From Closterium sp. NIES-65 (Eukaryota; Streptophyta; Zygnematophyceae; Desmidiales; Closteriaceae), in contig CANXME010000875.1 of assembly GCA_948144175.1 (NCBI GenBank), positions 620,001-684,000 on the forward strand: a stretch of 64,000 bases of DNA, read 5' to 3'. Of the stretch, positions 1-9,422 are shown piece after piece. The notes under the pieces are model-generated. The model saw only the letters and a program-made list of their open reading frames with translations. It did no database searches and was not told the DNA's origin. How positions within the stretch are numbered: the first letter of the stretch is position 1; each line of letters begins with the position of its first letter. The translations under genes were made by a program, and so were the position numbers.

Positions 1-18
1 AGGGTACATATAGCATAG
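1..18 (-). repeat. S1 3' LTR, outer fragment (split by copia A)
   Basis: These 18 bases match 9313-9330 inside the intact S1 LTR. They are therefore the outer part of the second S1 LTR, which copia A split when it inserted directly after them. The last five bases (14-18, CATAG) are the left target-site duplication of copia A. The remainder of the LTR resumes at 8325; its outermost part lies left of the window. Confidence 0.85.
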
Positions 19-150
19 TGTCAGAACATTATAGCTTACTTATTTGTGTAGGCTATAGTGGGGTATCCCATAGGGGGTACAACCCAATTAGGGTTTCCTA
101 TTTGTACTCACTTCATTCATAGTCATTTCATTCTCGTTCACTTCTTCTCA
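19..150 (+). repeat. Copia A 5' LTR
   Basis: 132-bp LTR, TGTCAGAA...TTCTTCTCA. It is extremely short for an LTR that must hold promoter and polyadenylation functions. It contains the family core around 49-108 (GTAGGCTATAGTGGGG, then GGGGTACAACCCAATTAGGG), recognisable in every short-LTR copia of the window. The only difference from the 3' LTR is T against G near the 23rd-24th base. Confidence 0.95.
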
Positions 151-164
151 TGGTATCGAGCAGG
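151..164 (+). promoter_or_regulatory. Copia A primer-binding site
   Basis: The sequence immediately after the 5' LTR, TGGTATCGAGCAGG, is a variant of TGGTATCAGAGC, the plant copia site complementary to the 3' end of initiator methionine tRNA. It would prime minus-strand cDNA synthesis. Copies C, E and H have TGGTTTGAGAGCAGG, TGGTATGGAGCAGG and TGGTATAGAGCGGG at the same place. Confidence 0.8.
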
Positions 165-1245
165 TTCCCCTGTGGGAACTGTTCTTAGGGCCCACCGCTA
201 CCTCGTAACCTTTTTTTCTGCCCGGAGCGCGCTCCGGGCCTTCGTACTTCCTTTTTTTTCGATCTGCCCTAACGGCCCCTAGCGCCCGCGCGCTGCCTGC
301 CCTAGCGCTCGAGCGCGGCCCGCCCTAGATCCTGCCGGCCGCCCGCCCTAGAGCCCGAGCGTCGCCCGCCCTAGCGCCCGTGCGCCGCCCGCCCTAGCGC
401 CCGAGCGCCGCCCGCCCTAGCGCCCGAGCGCCGCCCGCCCTAGCGCCCGAGCGCCGCCCGCCCTAGCGCCCGAGCGCCGCCCGCCCTAGCGCCCTGACGG
501 CCGCCCGCCCTGACGCCTGAGCGCCGCCCGCCCTAGCGCCCTGACGGCCGCCCGCCCTGACGCCTGAGCGCCGCCCGCCCTAGCGCCCTGACGGCCGCCC
601 GCCCTGACGCCTGAGCGCCGCCCGCCCTAGCGCCCTGACGGCCGCCCGCCCTGACGCCTGAGCGCCGCCCGTCGTCGCCCTAGCGCCCTAGCGCCCGACG
701 CCCGCGAGCCGCCCGTCGCACCGCCCGTGCGCCGCCCGTGCGTCGCCCTCAGCAGCTCGCCGCGCCGCCCGTGCAGCTGCCCGTGAGCTGCCTGTGCGCC
801 GCCCGCCGAACCGCCCGTGCAGCCGCCCAGCGTGAGCCGCCCACGACCGCCCAGGCCGCCGTCCCTGAGCCGCCCGTGCCGCCGTCCCTGAGCCGCCCGT
901 GCAGCCGCCCGCGAGCCGCCAGTGCAGCCGCCCGCGAGCCGCCAGCGAGCCGCCCGTCGCGACGCCCGCGCCACACGAGCCGCCCGTGCAGCCGAGCCGC
1001 CCCACCGCCCGTGCAGCAGACCCGCCCGAGCCGCCCGAGCCGCCCGAGCCGCCCGAGCCGCCCGCGCCGCCCGCGCCGCCCCAGCAGCACGAGCCGCCCG
1101 AGCCGCCTGAGCAACCTGAGGTGCCGAGCTCCTGCTCCTGTGGGGCTGCTGCTGCTCCCGGGCCGGCGCAGCTGCTGTTCTGCCGTGTTGCTGCGCCGCT
1201 GTGCTACCCGACTCTTCCTGCCCGGTGAGACTATCAGCTACTACA
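165..1245 (+). repeat. Copia A 5' leader with GC-rich tandem repeats
   Basis: Non-coding leader of about 1.1 kb between the primer site and the gag ATG. From about 290 to 480 it is a tandem array with a 23-bp unit (core CCCTAGCGCCCGAGCG). From about 486 to 672 a two-part 47-bp unit alternating CCTGACGGCC and CCTGACGCCTGAG takes over. Around 1015-1100 there is a 9-bp repeat (GCCGCCCGA). Long open frames exist here only because the DNA is so GC-rich. The same kind of leader, with different repeat units, occurs in C, E and H. Confidence 0.75.
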
Positions 1246-4200
1246 ATGGCCACCCCCAGTGTCCTGGCTTTTGATGCTGAGGGTCGCGCCATTGACTTTG
1301 CAGTCTGGATTGAGGACCTGCAGCTGTACTTACTATGCGATGCGATCAATGAGGTTTCTCTCTTTGACTTTGTCTCTGGCGCTGTCCCTGCCCCTCCTGC
1401 TGATGCTGACCCCGCTGTTCGCTCCAAGTGGGCCACACGCGATGCTGCTGCACGTCTTGCTGTGCGTCGCCACCTCCCTTCCTCCGAGCGTGCCCACTTT
1501 AGTCAGTGCAAGACCGCTCAGGCCTTGTACGACGCTGTAGTTGCGCGCTACTCCTCCCCTTCCACTGCTACACTGAGCCGCCTCATGCTACCGTACCTCT
1601 TCCCTGACCTTACAGCCTTTCCCACAGTCACTGACCTCTTTACCCACCTTCGCGCTAGTGACACTCGCTACCGAGCTGCGCTTCCTGCTGCCTTCCTCGC
1701 CGAAAACCCCCCTCCCATGTACATCACTCTCTACTTTCTAGTCACCCGTCTTCCTGAGTCCCTTCGTGCTGTTAGGGACCAGTTTCTCTCTGTCTGTCCC
1801 ACCACTCTCACTGTCGACCTCCTTGAGAAGTCCCTGCTAGCGGCCGAGAAGAGCATAGTCGCTGTAGGGGCCTCTCGTGGTGACCCGCGCACCCCCATCT
1901 TTGAGGGGTGTTCTCCTTCCCCCCTGTTACCCTCTGTCGCCTCTGATGCTGCGGCCGACCTCGTTGGTTTAGAGTCGGTCGGTGCGGCATCTGCCCCCAG
2001 CGGTAGGCGTCGCTCTGGCAGGAGCAAGGGGGGCAAGGGAGCGGGTGGAGCTAGCGGGGCCGGTGGCGGAGGAGGTGGGGGCGGCGAGGGGAGTGCGGGT
2101 GGCGGTGGGAGTGGAGGCGGGGGTGGGGGTACTGGTGGCGGCGGTGGAGACGGAGGTGGCGGCGGAGGTGGTGGCGGTGGAGGCAGTGGGAGCGGCGGGG
2201 GCGAGGGCGGCGGTGGCGGCGGTGGCGGCGGTGGTGGCGGTGGTCGGAGTGGCTCGTCCCAGAGGAGCGGCACTGGGGGTGGCCAGCGCCAGCAGCAGCA
2301 GCAGCAGCGCTCTCGCGACGTCCCCGGCCCCCAGCAGCTCCGTGAGTGGTACTCGCAGCGTTAGCGTGGTGGGGCGTTCGGTCCCTGCACCTACGTCCTT
2401 CGCACCGGCGACCGCGCGGGTGAGCAGTGTGGGGGCACCCACACCGCTCGCCGCTGCTTTGCCCGCCTGACCGACGCTTGGCGCCAGCAGTTTCCGGAGG
2501 CCTCTGAGATCCCCCGCTGGGGAGAGCTGTCTAGGGCTGGTGTAGCTGTGTTTGATCTTGACTTTGATGCTATCCTTGCTGCCATGTATGCTGTGACTGT
2601 TAGTGATGAGGGTGACTGTTACTGGTGCTTTCCGCCTGACCCGGGCATAGGTACTACTGTGTCAGGTGCCAGTGAGGCTGCTGCTCTAGATGCCAGTGCG
2701 TCTGTGCTCTCAGGTCCTAGTGAGTCTGCCCTTTCAGGTACTGTGTCGGCTTCTCCCTCCCACACCTTCACCCTTGACTCTGGGGCGTCTCGCTCCTTCT
2801 TTCGGGACCGCACCACTCTCACGCCGCTTAGTCGGCCTGTTGCGGTGTCCCTGGCTGACCCCTCTGGGGGTCCTGTCCTGTCTCGTTTCTCCACAGTCCT
2901 CCCGTGTCCGGCGGCTCCCTCTGGCACCCTGACTGGTCTTTACCTCCCCTCGTTCTCTACGAACCTGGTGAGTGGTGCTGACCTACAGGATGCGGGTGTC
3001 CACCAGTTCACTCCTGCTCATCAGCGGGTGACACACTGCACAGAGGCTAGCACAGGTCGCCACCTGGCTACGTTTACACGTCAGCCAGGGTCGAGCCTGT
3101 ACACACTGACCACTGCTTCTCCCCCGGTTCCTGCGTCTGGTAGAGTCCCTTTGTCGGGTCAGGTGTTTGCTCCAGCGTCCAGGTCTGGTCCTGAGTCTGC
3201 CCCCTGTTCGTGTCGCCGTCTGTCTCACGAGACTCTCCTCTGACACCACCGCCTTGGCCACCCCTCTCTGCTTCGGCTCAGAGGCATGGCCTCCCGTCTT
3301 CTTGTGTCTGGTCTCCCCCAGTCCCTCCCTCCCCTTTCTCCGGGCCCTGGCCCTGCCTGTGTCCCCTGTGTCGAGGGGCGCCAGCGTGCTGCCCCTCACT
3401 CCTCCCAGTTTCCTCCGACAGAGGCTCTGTTACAGACGCTTCACATGGACGTGTGGGGCCCTGCCCGCGTCCGTGGACTCGGTCACGAGCGCTACTTCCT
3501 GTTGGTGGTTGACGACTACTCGCGTTACACCACAGTCTTCCCCTTGCGCAGCAAGGGTGATGTCACTGAGGTGCTAATCGACTGGATCCGCGCAGCTCGT
3601 CTCCAGCTCAGGCAGAGCTTTGGCTCGGACTTTCCTGTGTTGCGTCTGCACTCGGACAGAGGCGAAGAGTTCTCCTCTGGCCTTCTGCGTGCCTTCTGTC
3701 GTGCGCGAGGCATCCGCCAGACCTTCACGCTTCCGGACTCCCCGCAGCAAAATGGGATTGCAGAGCGCCGCATTGGCATGGTCATGGACGTCGCTCGTAC
3801 ATCTATGATGCATGCGGCTGCCCCCCAATTTCTGTGGCCGTTTGCGGTCAGGTACGCGGCGCATCAGATCAACCTCCACCCCAGGGTCTCCAGGCCGGAG
3901 ACCTCCCCAGCCCTGCTGTGGACGGGGAAGGTTGGCGATGCGTCGGCGTTCCGGGTCTGGGGATCTCGAGCGTTTGTCCGCGACGTGTCTGCGGACAAGC
4001 TGTCCCCTCGCGCTGCTCCCTGCGTCTTCCTGGGGTTCCCCCCCGACGCCCCTGGGTGGCAGTTCTACCACCCCACCTCTCGACGTGTTCTGTCCTCCCA
4101 GGACGTCACGTTCGACGAGTCGGTACCCTATTATCGCCTCCTCCCCTTTCGCACTCCGTCCCTCCCCCCACCCCCGCTCTTCTTGGTACCAGGTCCCCCC

Positions 4201-5715
4201 CCGGTAGACCCCCTCCCCCCTCAGGGTTCTGCTCCTTCAGGTGTGTCTCAGGTAGACGCGGTCGAGCCTGTCGAGGTCGCTGGTGACTCTGGTACTGCTG
4301 CGGGAGCTGAGCCTGGGGGTGCTGGGACTGGAGGTGCTACGCCTGGGGGTGCTGAGCCTGGGGGTGCGGAGTCTAGAGGTGCTGAGCCTGGGGGTGCTAC
4401 GCCTGGGGGTGCTGGGCCTGGGGGTGCTGGGCCTGGGGGTGCTGAGCCTGGGGGTGCTGAGCCTGGGGGTGCTGAGTCTGGGGGTACTGAGCCGGGGGGT
4501 GCTGAGCCTGGGGGTGCTCTGCCTGAGGGTGCTGAGCCTGGAGGTTCTCCGCCTGGAGGTGCTTCGTCTCGCCGAGAGCCACTCTCCCCGCAGGAGCTGC
4601 GTGAGTGGTTTGCCCGTCGCTGGAGGCGTGCTGCTGGTGCTGGAGGTTCTTCGACTACTGAGGGTGCTGCTGCCAAGGGTCCCGGAGGTGCTCGTCCTGG
4701 GAGTACTGGAGCTGCTGGGCCTGCAGGTTCGACTGGAGCTGGTGCTGCTGAGGGTGTTCGCGCTGAGACTACTGCTGGCGGTCTGACTGGCGGTGCTCCT
4801 GGTGCTGCTGGGGGTTCTGGTGCTGCTGGAGGTGCTGCTGGAGGTGCTGCTGGAGCGGGTACTCCTGCTGGGGGTACTGGTGCTGTCCCTGCTGTTTCTG
4901 GCGTCGCCACGCGGCCCTGACCGTACTTCGTTCCGCTCCTGCAGCAGGTTCTTGGTCTTACACCTTCTCCTGGTCCTCCTCCTCCTCCCTTAGAGGGTCC
5001 ACAGCCTGTCCAGTCCCAGTCACAGCTACAGCCTGCCTCCCCTTTGCCTGCTCCTTCTCCCTACGCTGGTCCGACTGGAGGTCTTACTGAGCGTCGTGAG
5101 CCTGCGTCTCGTCCTGCGTTGCCTGTTCGTGCTGCGCGCACTAGTAGTCGCGGTTCGCGTCAGCGTCCTCCTCCTGTCCCTGGCACGCACCGAATGTCAC
5201 TGCGTCCGTCCACTGCTCCTCTGCGTGCCTCTTTGCCTTCTCCTCCTGCTTCCTCTCTTCCTGCTCTTGCCGACCCGGAGTCGGACTCTCTTCGTGCTGC
5301 CAGTCCCACTGTCACGCGTCTCCTTGCTACTGCTGTCACTGACCCTTCCTTCGAGTCTTCTGCTGCGTCTGCCCTTGTCACTGAGCTTGTCGACTTTGCT
5401 GCACGCTGTCGTCTAGACTACGCTGCTAGTCTTGTCGCTAAGTCTGAGTCTGCCTGTCCTCCGTCCGTCGAGGGTGAGTGTGCCCTAGGCACGGACGTCC
5501 TTGAGGACAGGCAGGAGGAGTTCCAGTGTCTGGCCGCCGCTTCACCTCATCTCGCGTCTGTACTGCTCGCCCCTGAGGGAGACCCGGATGCACTTGACAT
5601 CCCGACTCCGCGCTCTTACGCGGAGGCGATAGAGGGTCCCTACTCCTCTCAGTGGCAGGCAGCTATGGATGCAGAGATGGCTTCCTGGAAGTCCACAGGC
5701 ACCTACGTTGACGCT
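1246..5715 (+). pseudogene. Copia A gag-pol, 5' part (Gag, protease, integrase, linker)
   Basis: One reading frame starting at the ATG at 1246 (opening MATPSVLAFDAEG). Gag covers about residues 1-225, followed by a nearly pure glycine tract (about 2046-2250), a Gln run, and a CCHC-type zinc motif with stretched spacing, C-x13-C-x3-H-x4-C (2386-2460). Then come the retropepsin DSGA motif (about 2776), the GAG-pre-integrase HH/CC region, and the integrase core with HMD (about 3444), SDRGEEF (about 3653) and the NGIAER glutamate (about 3760). A linker of GAEPGG-type repeats (4306-4560) precedes RT. Three nonsense codons interrupt it: TAG at 2362, TGA at 3241 and TGA at 4918. Relative to sister copies they look like CAG to TAG, TGG to TGA and CGN to TGA. 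The frame is otherwise open up to the solo-LTR insertion at 5716. Confidence 0.9.
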
Positions 5716-6525
5716 TGTTATAGTCACAGTAGGCTCCAATGTGCCTAAAACGAAAGATAGAGTGCACAGTCGGATTTCTGCACAGCGGCTTCAAACGTTC
5801 ACAGCGTTCTGGTGACAGCTTCAAATGACTTGATTCAACTTGGATCTGGAGCGTCTTATTGTCGCCTACAATAGGCAATTTAGATCGCACGATTTGACCA
5901 AGTATTGACGACACAGGGTTGGTTTGAACGAACGGCACTATGGCAGCCACTATAGTCTTAGAACACAAGATAGGAAGAGTTAGGAAGAGTTTGGAGTTGG
6001 GAATGAATCCCAGCTCCTACAAACCCCAAGAGCCGAGGTACAGTGATGTGGAACAGTGCCACACTGTCCCCAACCACGAAGGGTCTCGAAACTACCCTTC
6101 ACTAGGGCCTACACCAAGTGAAATGTTACACTACACAAAGTAATGTAACTATCTTCAATATCTTGAGGTGTACCCTTTTGGCGAGCTTTGAAATCACTTG
6201 AGGCTTGACACCAAGGCTCGGGCTCTTCATCACAAACTCATCCTTGAGTTCTTGATGGGTTTGGTGCACACATCTGCGACACACCGAACGTTCGACACAG
6301 GACAAAATAGAAACCGCGCGCGAGACACAAACGACCGCGTAACACGCGTCTAGCGATAACTCGCTATTGACTCGACACATACACTCGACATCATGACTCA
6401 ACATTCACACACAATTATAAGCATGAAATATATATTATCCCATGCCCTCATACCATTCCATACACACACACACATGCACGCACACGGACAACAAGCCGAG
6501 TGCAAACCATAGGGTTGCACCAACA
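5716..6525. mobile_element. 810-bp solo LTR of an unrelated family inside copia A pol
   Basis: Starts TGTTATAGTC and ends GCACCAACA, with TG/CA termini, and is flanked by the 5-bp duplication ACGCT (5711-5715 and 6526-6530). Copia H shows the uninterrupted site. Removing the insert plus one duplication restores the copia A reading frame exactly. No coding domain is visible inside; there is a CA-rich microsatellite near 6460-6480. A solo LTR left by LTR-LTR recombination is the simplest reading. A small non-autonomous LTR element is possible, but I see no internal repeat pair. It is less GC-rich than its host element. Orientation cannot be determined. Confidence 0.85.
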
Positions 6526-6530
6526 ACGCT

Positions 6531-7994
6531 GTTCCCCCTCCTTGGGCGAACATCGTCAGTGGCATGTGGATCTTCAGGGTGAAGCGGCCGCCGGGTTCTC
6601 TGCCTGTCTTCAAGGCGCGTTACGTGGCTCGTGGCTTCAGTCAGCGGCAGGGAGTTGACTACTTTCAGACCTTCTCCCCCACCCCGAAGATGACCACTCT
6701 TCGGGTACTGCTGCACGTTGCTGCTCACCGTGACTACGAGCTGCACTCTCTCGACTTCAGCACAGCTTTCTTGCAGGGCAGTCTGCACGAGGAGATGTGG
6801 CTGCGCCGCCCACCTGGCTTCACTGGGTCTTTCCCTCCTGGTACCCAGTGGAGTCTCCGGCGGCCAGTCTACGGTCTCCGCCAGGCGCCACGTGAGTGGC
6901 ACGACACACTGAGGACTACACTTGCGGCACTTGGGTTTGCTACTTCTACTGCCGACCCGTCGCTGTTTCTGCGCACCGACACCTCTCTGCCGCCATTCTA
7001 CATCCTCGTGTACGTCGACGACTTGGTCTTTGCCACAGCTGACACTGCTGGACTCGCCTACGTGAAGTCCAAGCTGCAGAAGAGACACACGTGCACTGAC
7101 CTGGGTGAACTGCGCAGCTACCTTGACTTGCAGATCACCCGGGACAGAGCACGCCGCACCATTACCCTGACTCAGTCACACATGGTGCAGCAGGTCCTTC
7201 AGCGCTTCGGCTTCACGTACTCCTCTCCTCAGGCCACTCCTCTGCCTACTCGCCACTCGCTCTCAGCTCTGCCTTCGGATGAGTCCGTAGAGTCGAGTGG
7301 CCCGTACGCAGAGCTTGTTGGCTGCCTCATGTACCTGATGACCTGCACACGACTTGACCTTGCATACCCTCTGAGCATTCTCGCACGCTATGTTACTCCT
7401 GGGAGACACCGACCAGAGCACATGGCTGCAGCGAAGAGGGTGTTGCGCTACTTGTGCAGTACATCGGGCATGGGGCTAGTGCTTGGAGGGCGCAGTCCAG
7501 TGGTCCTCACTGGGCACGCGGACGCTTCTTGGGCTGACGACCAGGCTACGCAGCGGTCGTCACAGGGTTACACCTTCGGCCTTGGTTCCGGCTCTGTTTC
7601 GTGGCGGGCTACTCGCTCGTCTTCTGTTCTCGGCTCCAGTTGTGAGGCTGAGATCTACGCCGGGGCTATGGCTGCTCAGGAGCTTCGCTGGCTTACCTAC
7701 CTGCTGACCGACCTTGGAGAGCCGCCTCGTTCTCCTCCAGTCCTGTACGTAGACAACAAGGCCATGCTGGCCTTGTGTCGAGAGCAGCGACTGGAGCACA
7801 GGACAAAGCACATTGCTCTCCGCTACTTTCTTGCTCGTGAGCTACAGCAGCGTGGCCAGTTGCGACTTGCGTACGTGGCCTCTGAGGCCAACACTGCTGA
7901 TGTCTTCACCAAGGCACTTGCGCCTTGTGATCATCAGCGTTGCTGCACGCAGCTGGGTCTTGTGCCTGTCTTGCCTCACTTGCTCACTTCTTGA
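6531..7994 (+). pseudogene. Copia A pol, 3' part (reverse transcriptase and RNase H)
   Basis: Continuation of the copia A frame after the solo LTR, open to the natural stop TGA at 7992-7994. It begins in the RVT_2 region (GMWIFRVKRPPGS at about 6562) and has the catalytic YVDD box at about 7011-7022. The Ty1/copia RNase H follows, with GHADASWADD (about 7512), SCEAEIYA (about 7639) and YVDNKA (about 7747), and the family C-terminus ends in PHLLTS. All catalytic motifs are intact. The segment is broken only by separation from gag and integrase through the insertion and upstream stops. Confidence 0.92.
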
Positions 7995-8192
7995 TATTGC
8001 TTGTACCTTTACCTATATATACTCTTGACTCTTGTATATCTCTATATATGATCTTGCATGTCAACTGGCCTTCTGGCCTTTGAACTTGTGCTCGGAATGT
8101 GTGGTGACTTTGTGATCCACCCTGAGCTTTGTTTTGCTTTGCTTGACTGGTCTTGTGACCCCTTGTTCTCCCCCACTTTGCCTATGGGGGTG
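7995..8192 (+). promoter_or_regulatory. Copia A 3' non-coding block and polypurine tract
   Basis: About 200 bp between the pol stop and the 3' LTR, strongly conserved in A, C, E, F, G and H. It starts with TATATA-rich stretches (8013-8049) and continues with a GGCC-containing segment, GTGTGGTGACTTTGTGATCC and TTGTGACCCC. It ends in the polypurine tract ATGGGGGTG (8184-8192) directly before the LTR, which would prime plus-strand DNA synthesis. Conservation without coding potential suggests cis-acting function; that is inference. Confidence 0.75.
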
Positions 8193-8324
8193 TGTCAGAA
8201 CATTATAGCTTACTGATTTGTGTAGGCTATAGTGGGGTATCCCATAGGGGGTACAACCCAATTAGGGTTTCCTATTTGTACTCACTTCATTCATAGTCAT
8301 TTCATTCTCGTTCACTTCTTCTCA
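8193..8324 (+). repeat. Copia A 3' LTR
   Basis: 132 bp, identical to the 5' LTR except one base. Followed by the right target-site duplication CATAG at 8325-8329. Confidence 0.96.
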
Positions 8325-8872
8325 CATAGAAACCAAATAAGGTGCACCACCAACAACAGTTTAAATAACTACATTAACTACAACTACAAGCAGTTATAAA
8401 ACATGACAATATATTTCGACACGCCCCCATAATGCTTGTAGGTAGATATGTAGTTACGCCATTCAAAAGAATAGCAAGCAACAGCAGGTACCCCTTCCAT
8501 CTCCTCACCCTCCTCCTTCCCCTCCCCCAGACTGCTGCAAAGCAGCAGAGAAGGGGGGGGAAGTGAGGAGTGGTGGAGGGACGGCTGCATGTTGCCTCAC
8601 ACCCATCACCCCGGTACCACTCCCCCTGCTCCCCCACATCCTCACACCCTCCCCCCCCAGCGGCGGCTGCAGCGGTGGGACTGAAAGAAGGAGGAGGGAA
8701 AGGGAGAGAGGTGACCCAACACTCCAACACCCTCCACCCCCATACCCTCCTCCCCACGGCTGCAGGGAGACAAAGGAGGAGGGGGTGGGCGGGAAGAAAG
8801 CCGCATAGCGGAGAAAAGGTGTCGGTGCAGATGGGCCAGGGGGAGCTTCAGGGAGAGCAGGGGCGGAAAGGC

Positions 8873-9100
8873 CCGTCGCGTGCCAGTGCCACGGGGCGCA
8901 CGACGGGTAGAAGAAGAAAAAGGGCCCGATCGTGCGCCTAGGGGCGCACGACGAGCAGGGCACCATCGTGTGCCACGGGGCGCACGATGGGCAGATGAAG
9001 GGCACCGTCGCGTGCCACGGGGCGCGCGACGGGCAGAGTAGGTGTCACACACCCGTGGGCGGGACTAAGTAAAAATCGTCACGCGCCCTAGGCGCGCGAC
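8873..9100 (-). ncRNA. Array of five GC-rich hairpins downstream of the S1 primer site
   Basis: Five inverted repeats: 8873-8906, 8927-8954, 8963-8990, 9005-9032 and 9078-9100. Arms are 10-12 bp. Three have 4-nt loops; the first has a 10-nt loop and the last a 3-nt loop. Comparing 8963-8990 with 9005-9032, two arm positions have changed together with their partners (an A-T pair against G-C, and G-C against A-T), while loop and lower stem stay the same. Paired changes argue for selection on structure, in RNA or single-stranded DNA. In the element's own orientation the array lies 50-290 nt after the primer site, where retroelements commonly carry packaging or dimerisation signals; that role is inferred. 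Confidence 0.55.
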
Positions 9101-9152
9101 CGAAAAATCATAGCGGAAGCGTAGGGCGGGCCCACAGGCCAGGTCGTAAAAA

Positions 9153-9164
9153 GCTCCGATAACA
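9153..9164 (-). promoter_or_regulatory. S1 primer-binding site
   Basis: Read on the minus strand this is TGTTATCGGAGC, directly after the LTR end ...CTTGACA. It differs at two positions from TGGTATCAGAGC. Its position fixes the orientation of S1. Confidence 0.7.
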
Positions 9165-9422
9165 TGTCAAGAATATGAGGTAAGTTGAAAGGAAGGGCCT
9201 AGGCTTAGTAGCCTAGGCCTGAACTTGGGTGTCGAGTGGGTTTTACCCTAGGCGAGGTATCGAGTGAGTTGAGAGAGAAATTGGGAAAAGTGATGGTTTC
9301 ACTATAGGTTCAAGGGTACATATAGCATAGAAACCAAATAAGGTGCACCACCAACAACAGTTTAAATAACTACACTAACTACAACTACAAGCAGTTATAA
9401 AACATGACAATATATTTCGACA
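9165..9422 (-). repeat. S1 5' LTR, intact
   Basis: 258-bp LTR (minus strand TGTCGAAATATATT...ATATTCTTGACA). It includes the unoccupied copia A target (AGGGTACATATAGCATAG at 9313-9330) and a CCTAGGC-containing segment near 9208-9224 that is also present in the solo copy at 47191-47441. Confidence 0.9.

Larger units (their letters stand above)
19..8324 (+). mobile_element. Copia A: complete short-LTR Ty1/copia element
   Basis: Complete Ty1/copia retrotransposon bounded by 132-bp LTRs (19-150 and 8193-8324) that start TG, end CA and differ at one position. It is flanked by the 5-bp duplication CATAG (14-18 and 8325-8329). The uninterrupted target sequence is visible in the other S1 LTR at 9313-9422, which proves both ends. 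Order: LTR, tRNA primer site, GC-rich leader, gag, protease, integrase, reverse transcriptase, RNase H, 3' non-coding block, polypurine tract, LTR. It carries three nonsense codons and a later 810-bp LTR insertion, so it is non-autonomous now. The near-identical LTRs make it the youngest datable copia here. Confidence 0.97.
8422..9164 (-). other. S1 internal region, non-coding
   Basis: 743-bp interior of S1. Its distal two-thirds (about 8500-8800) is strongly purine/pyrimidine-skewed (CT- and GGA-rich runs). Its proximal third holds an array of hairpins. Open frames on either strand show no recognisable domain and are low in complexity, so I do not call a gene here. Confidence 0.75.
8325..9422 (-). 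mobile_element. S1: non-coding LTR element (right part; also 1-18)
   Basis: Minus-strand LTR element without coding capacity. The intact 5' LTR is 9165-9422 (258 bp, TG...CA). The other LTR is 8325-8421 plus 1-18 plus sequence left of the window. The internal region is only 8422-9164 (743 bp). Next to the 5' LTR, the minus strand carries TGTTATCGGAGC (9153-9164), a variant tRNA-iMet primer site. At the other end the minus strand reads ATTATGGGGGCG (8422-8433), a short polypurine tract. No gag or pol domain is present, so it must use enzymes supplied in trans (TRIM/LARD type). The right flank is CTTAG (9423-9427); the matching left flank is off-window. A solo LTR of the same family lies in the satellite at 47191-47441. 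Confidence 0.88.

Noticed and set aside
738..1274. Long Pro/Arg/Ala-rich open frames in the copia leaders (also near 16196-17249, 36010-36742 and 51556-52002)
   Set aside because: Present on both strands and in several frames, not conserved between copies, and explained by GC content and tandem repeats.
1731..2273. Extensin-like poly-proline frame on the minus strand (also opposite other Gly-rich gag tracts)
   Set aside because: It is the antisense of the Gag glycine tract.
5663..6613. Small open frames across the 810-bp insertion in copia A
   Set aside because: No recognisable domain. The segment is a solo LTR, and the frames cross its borders.
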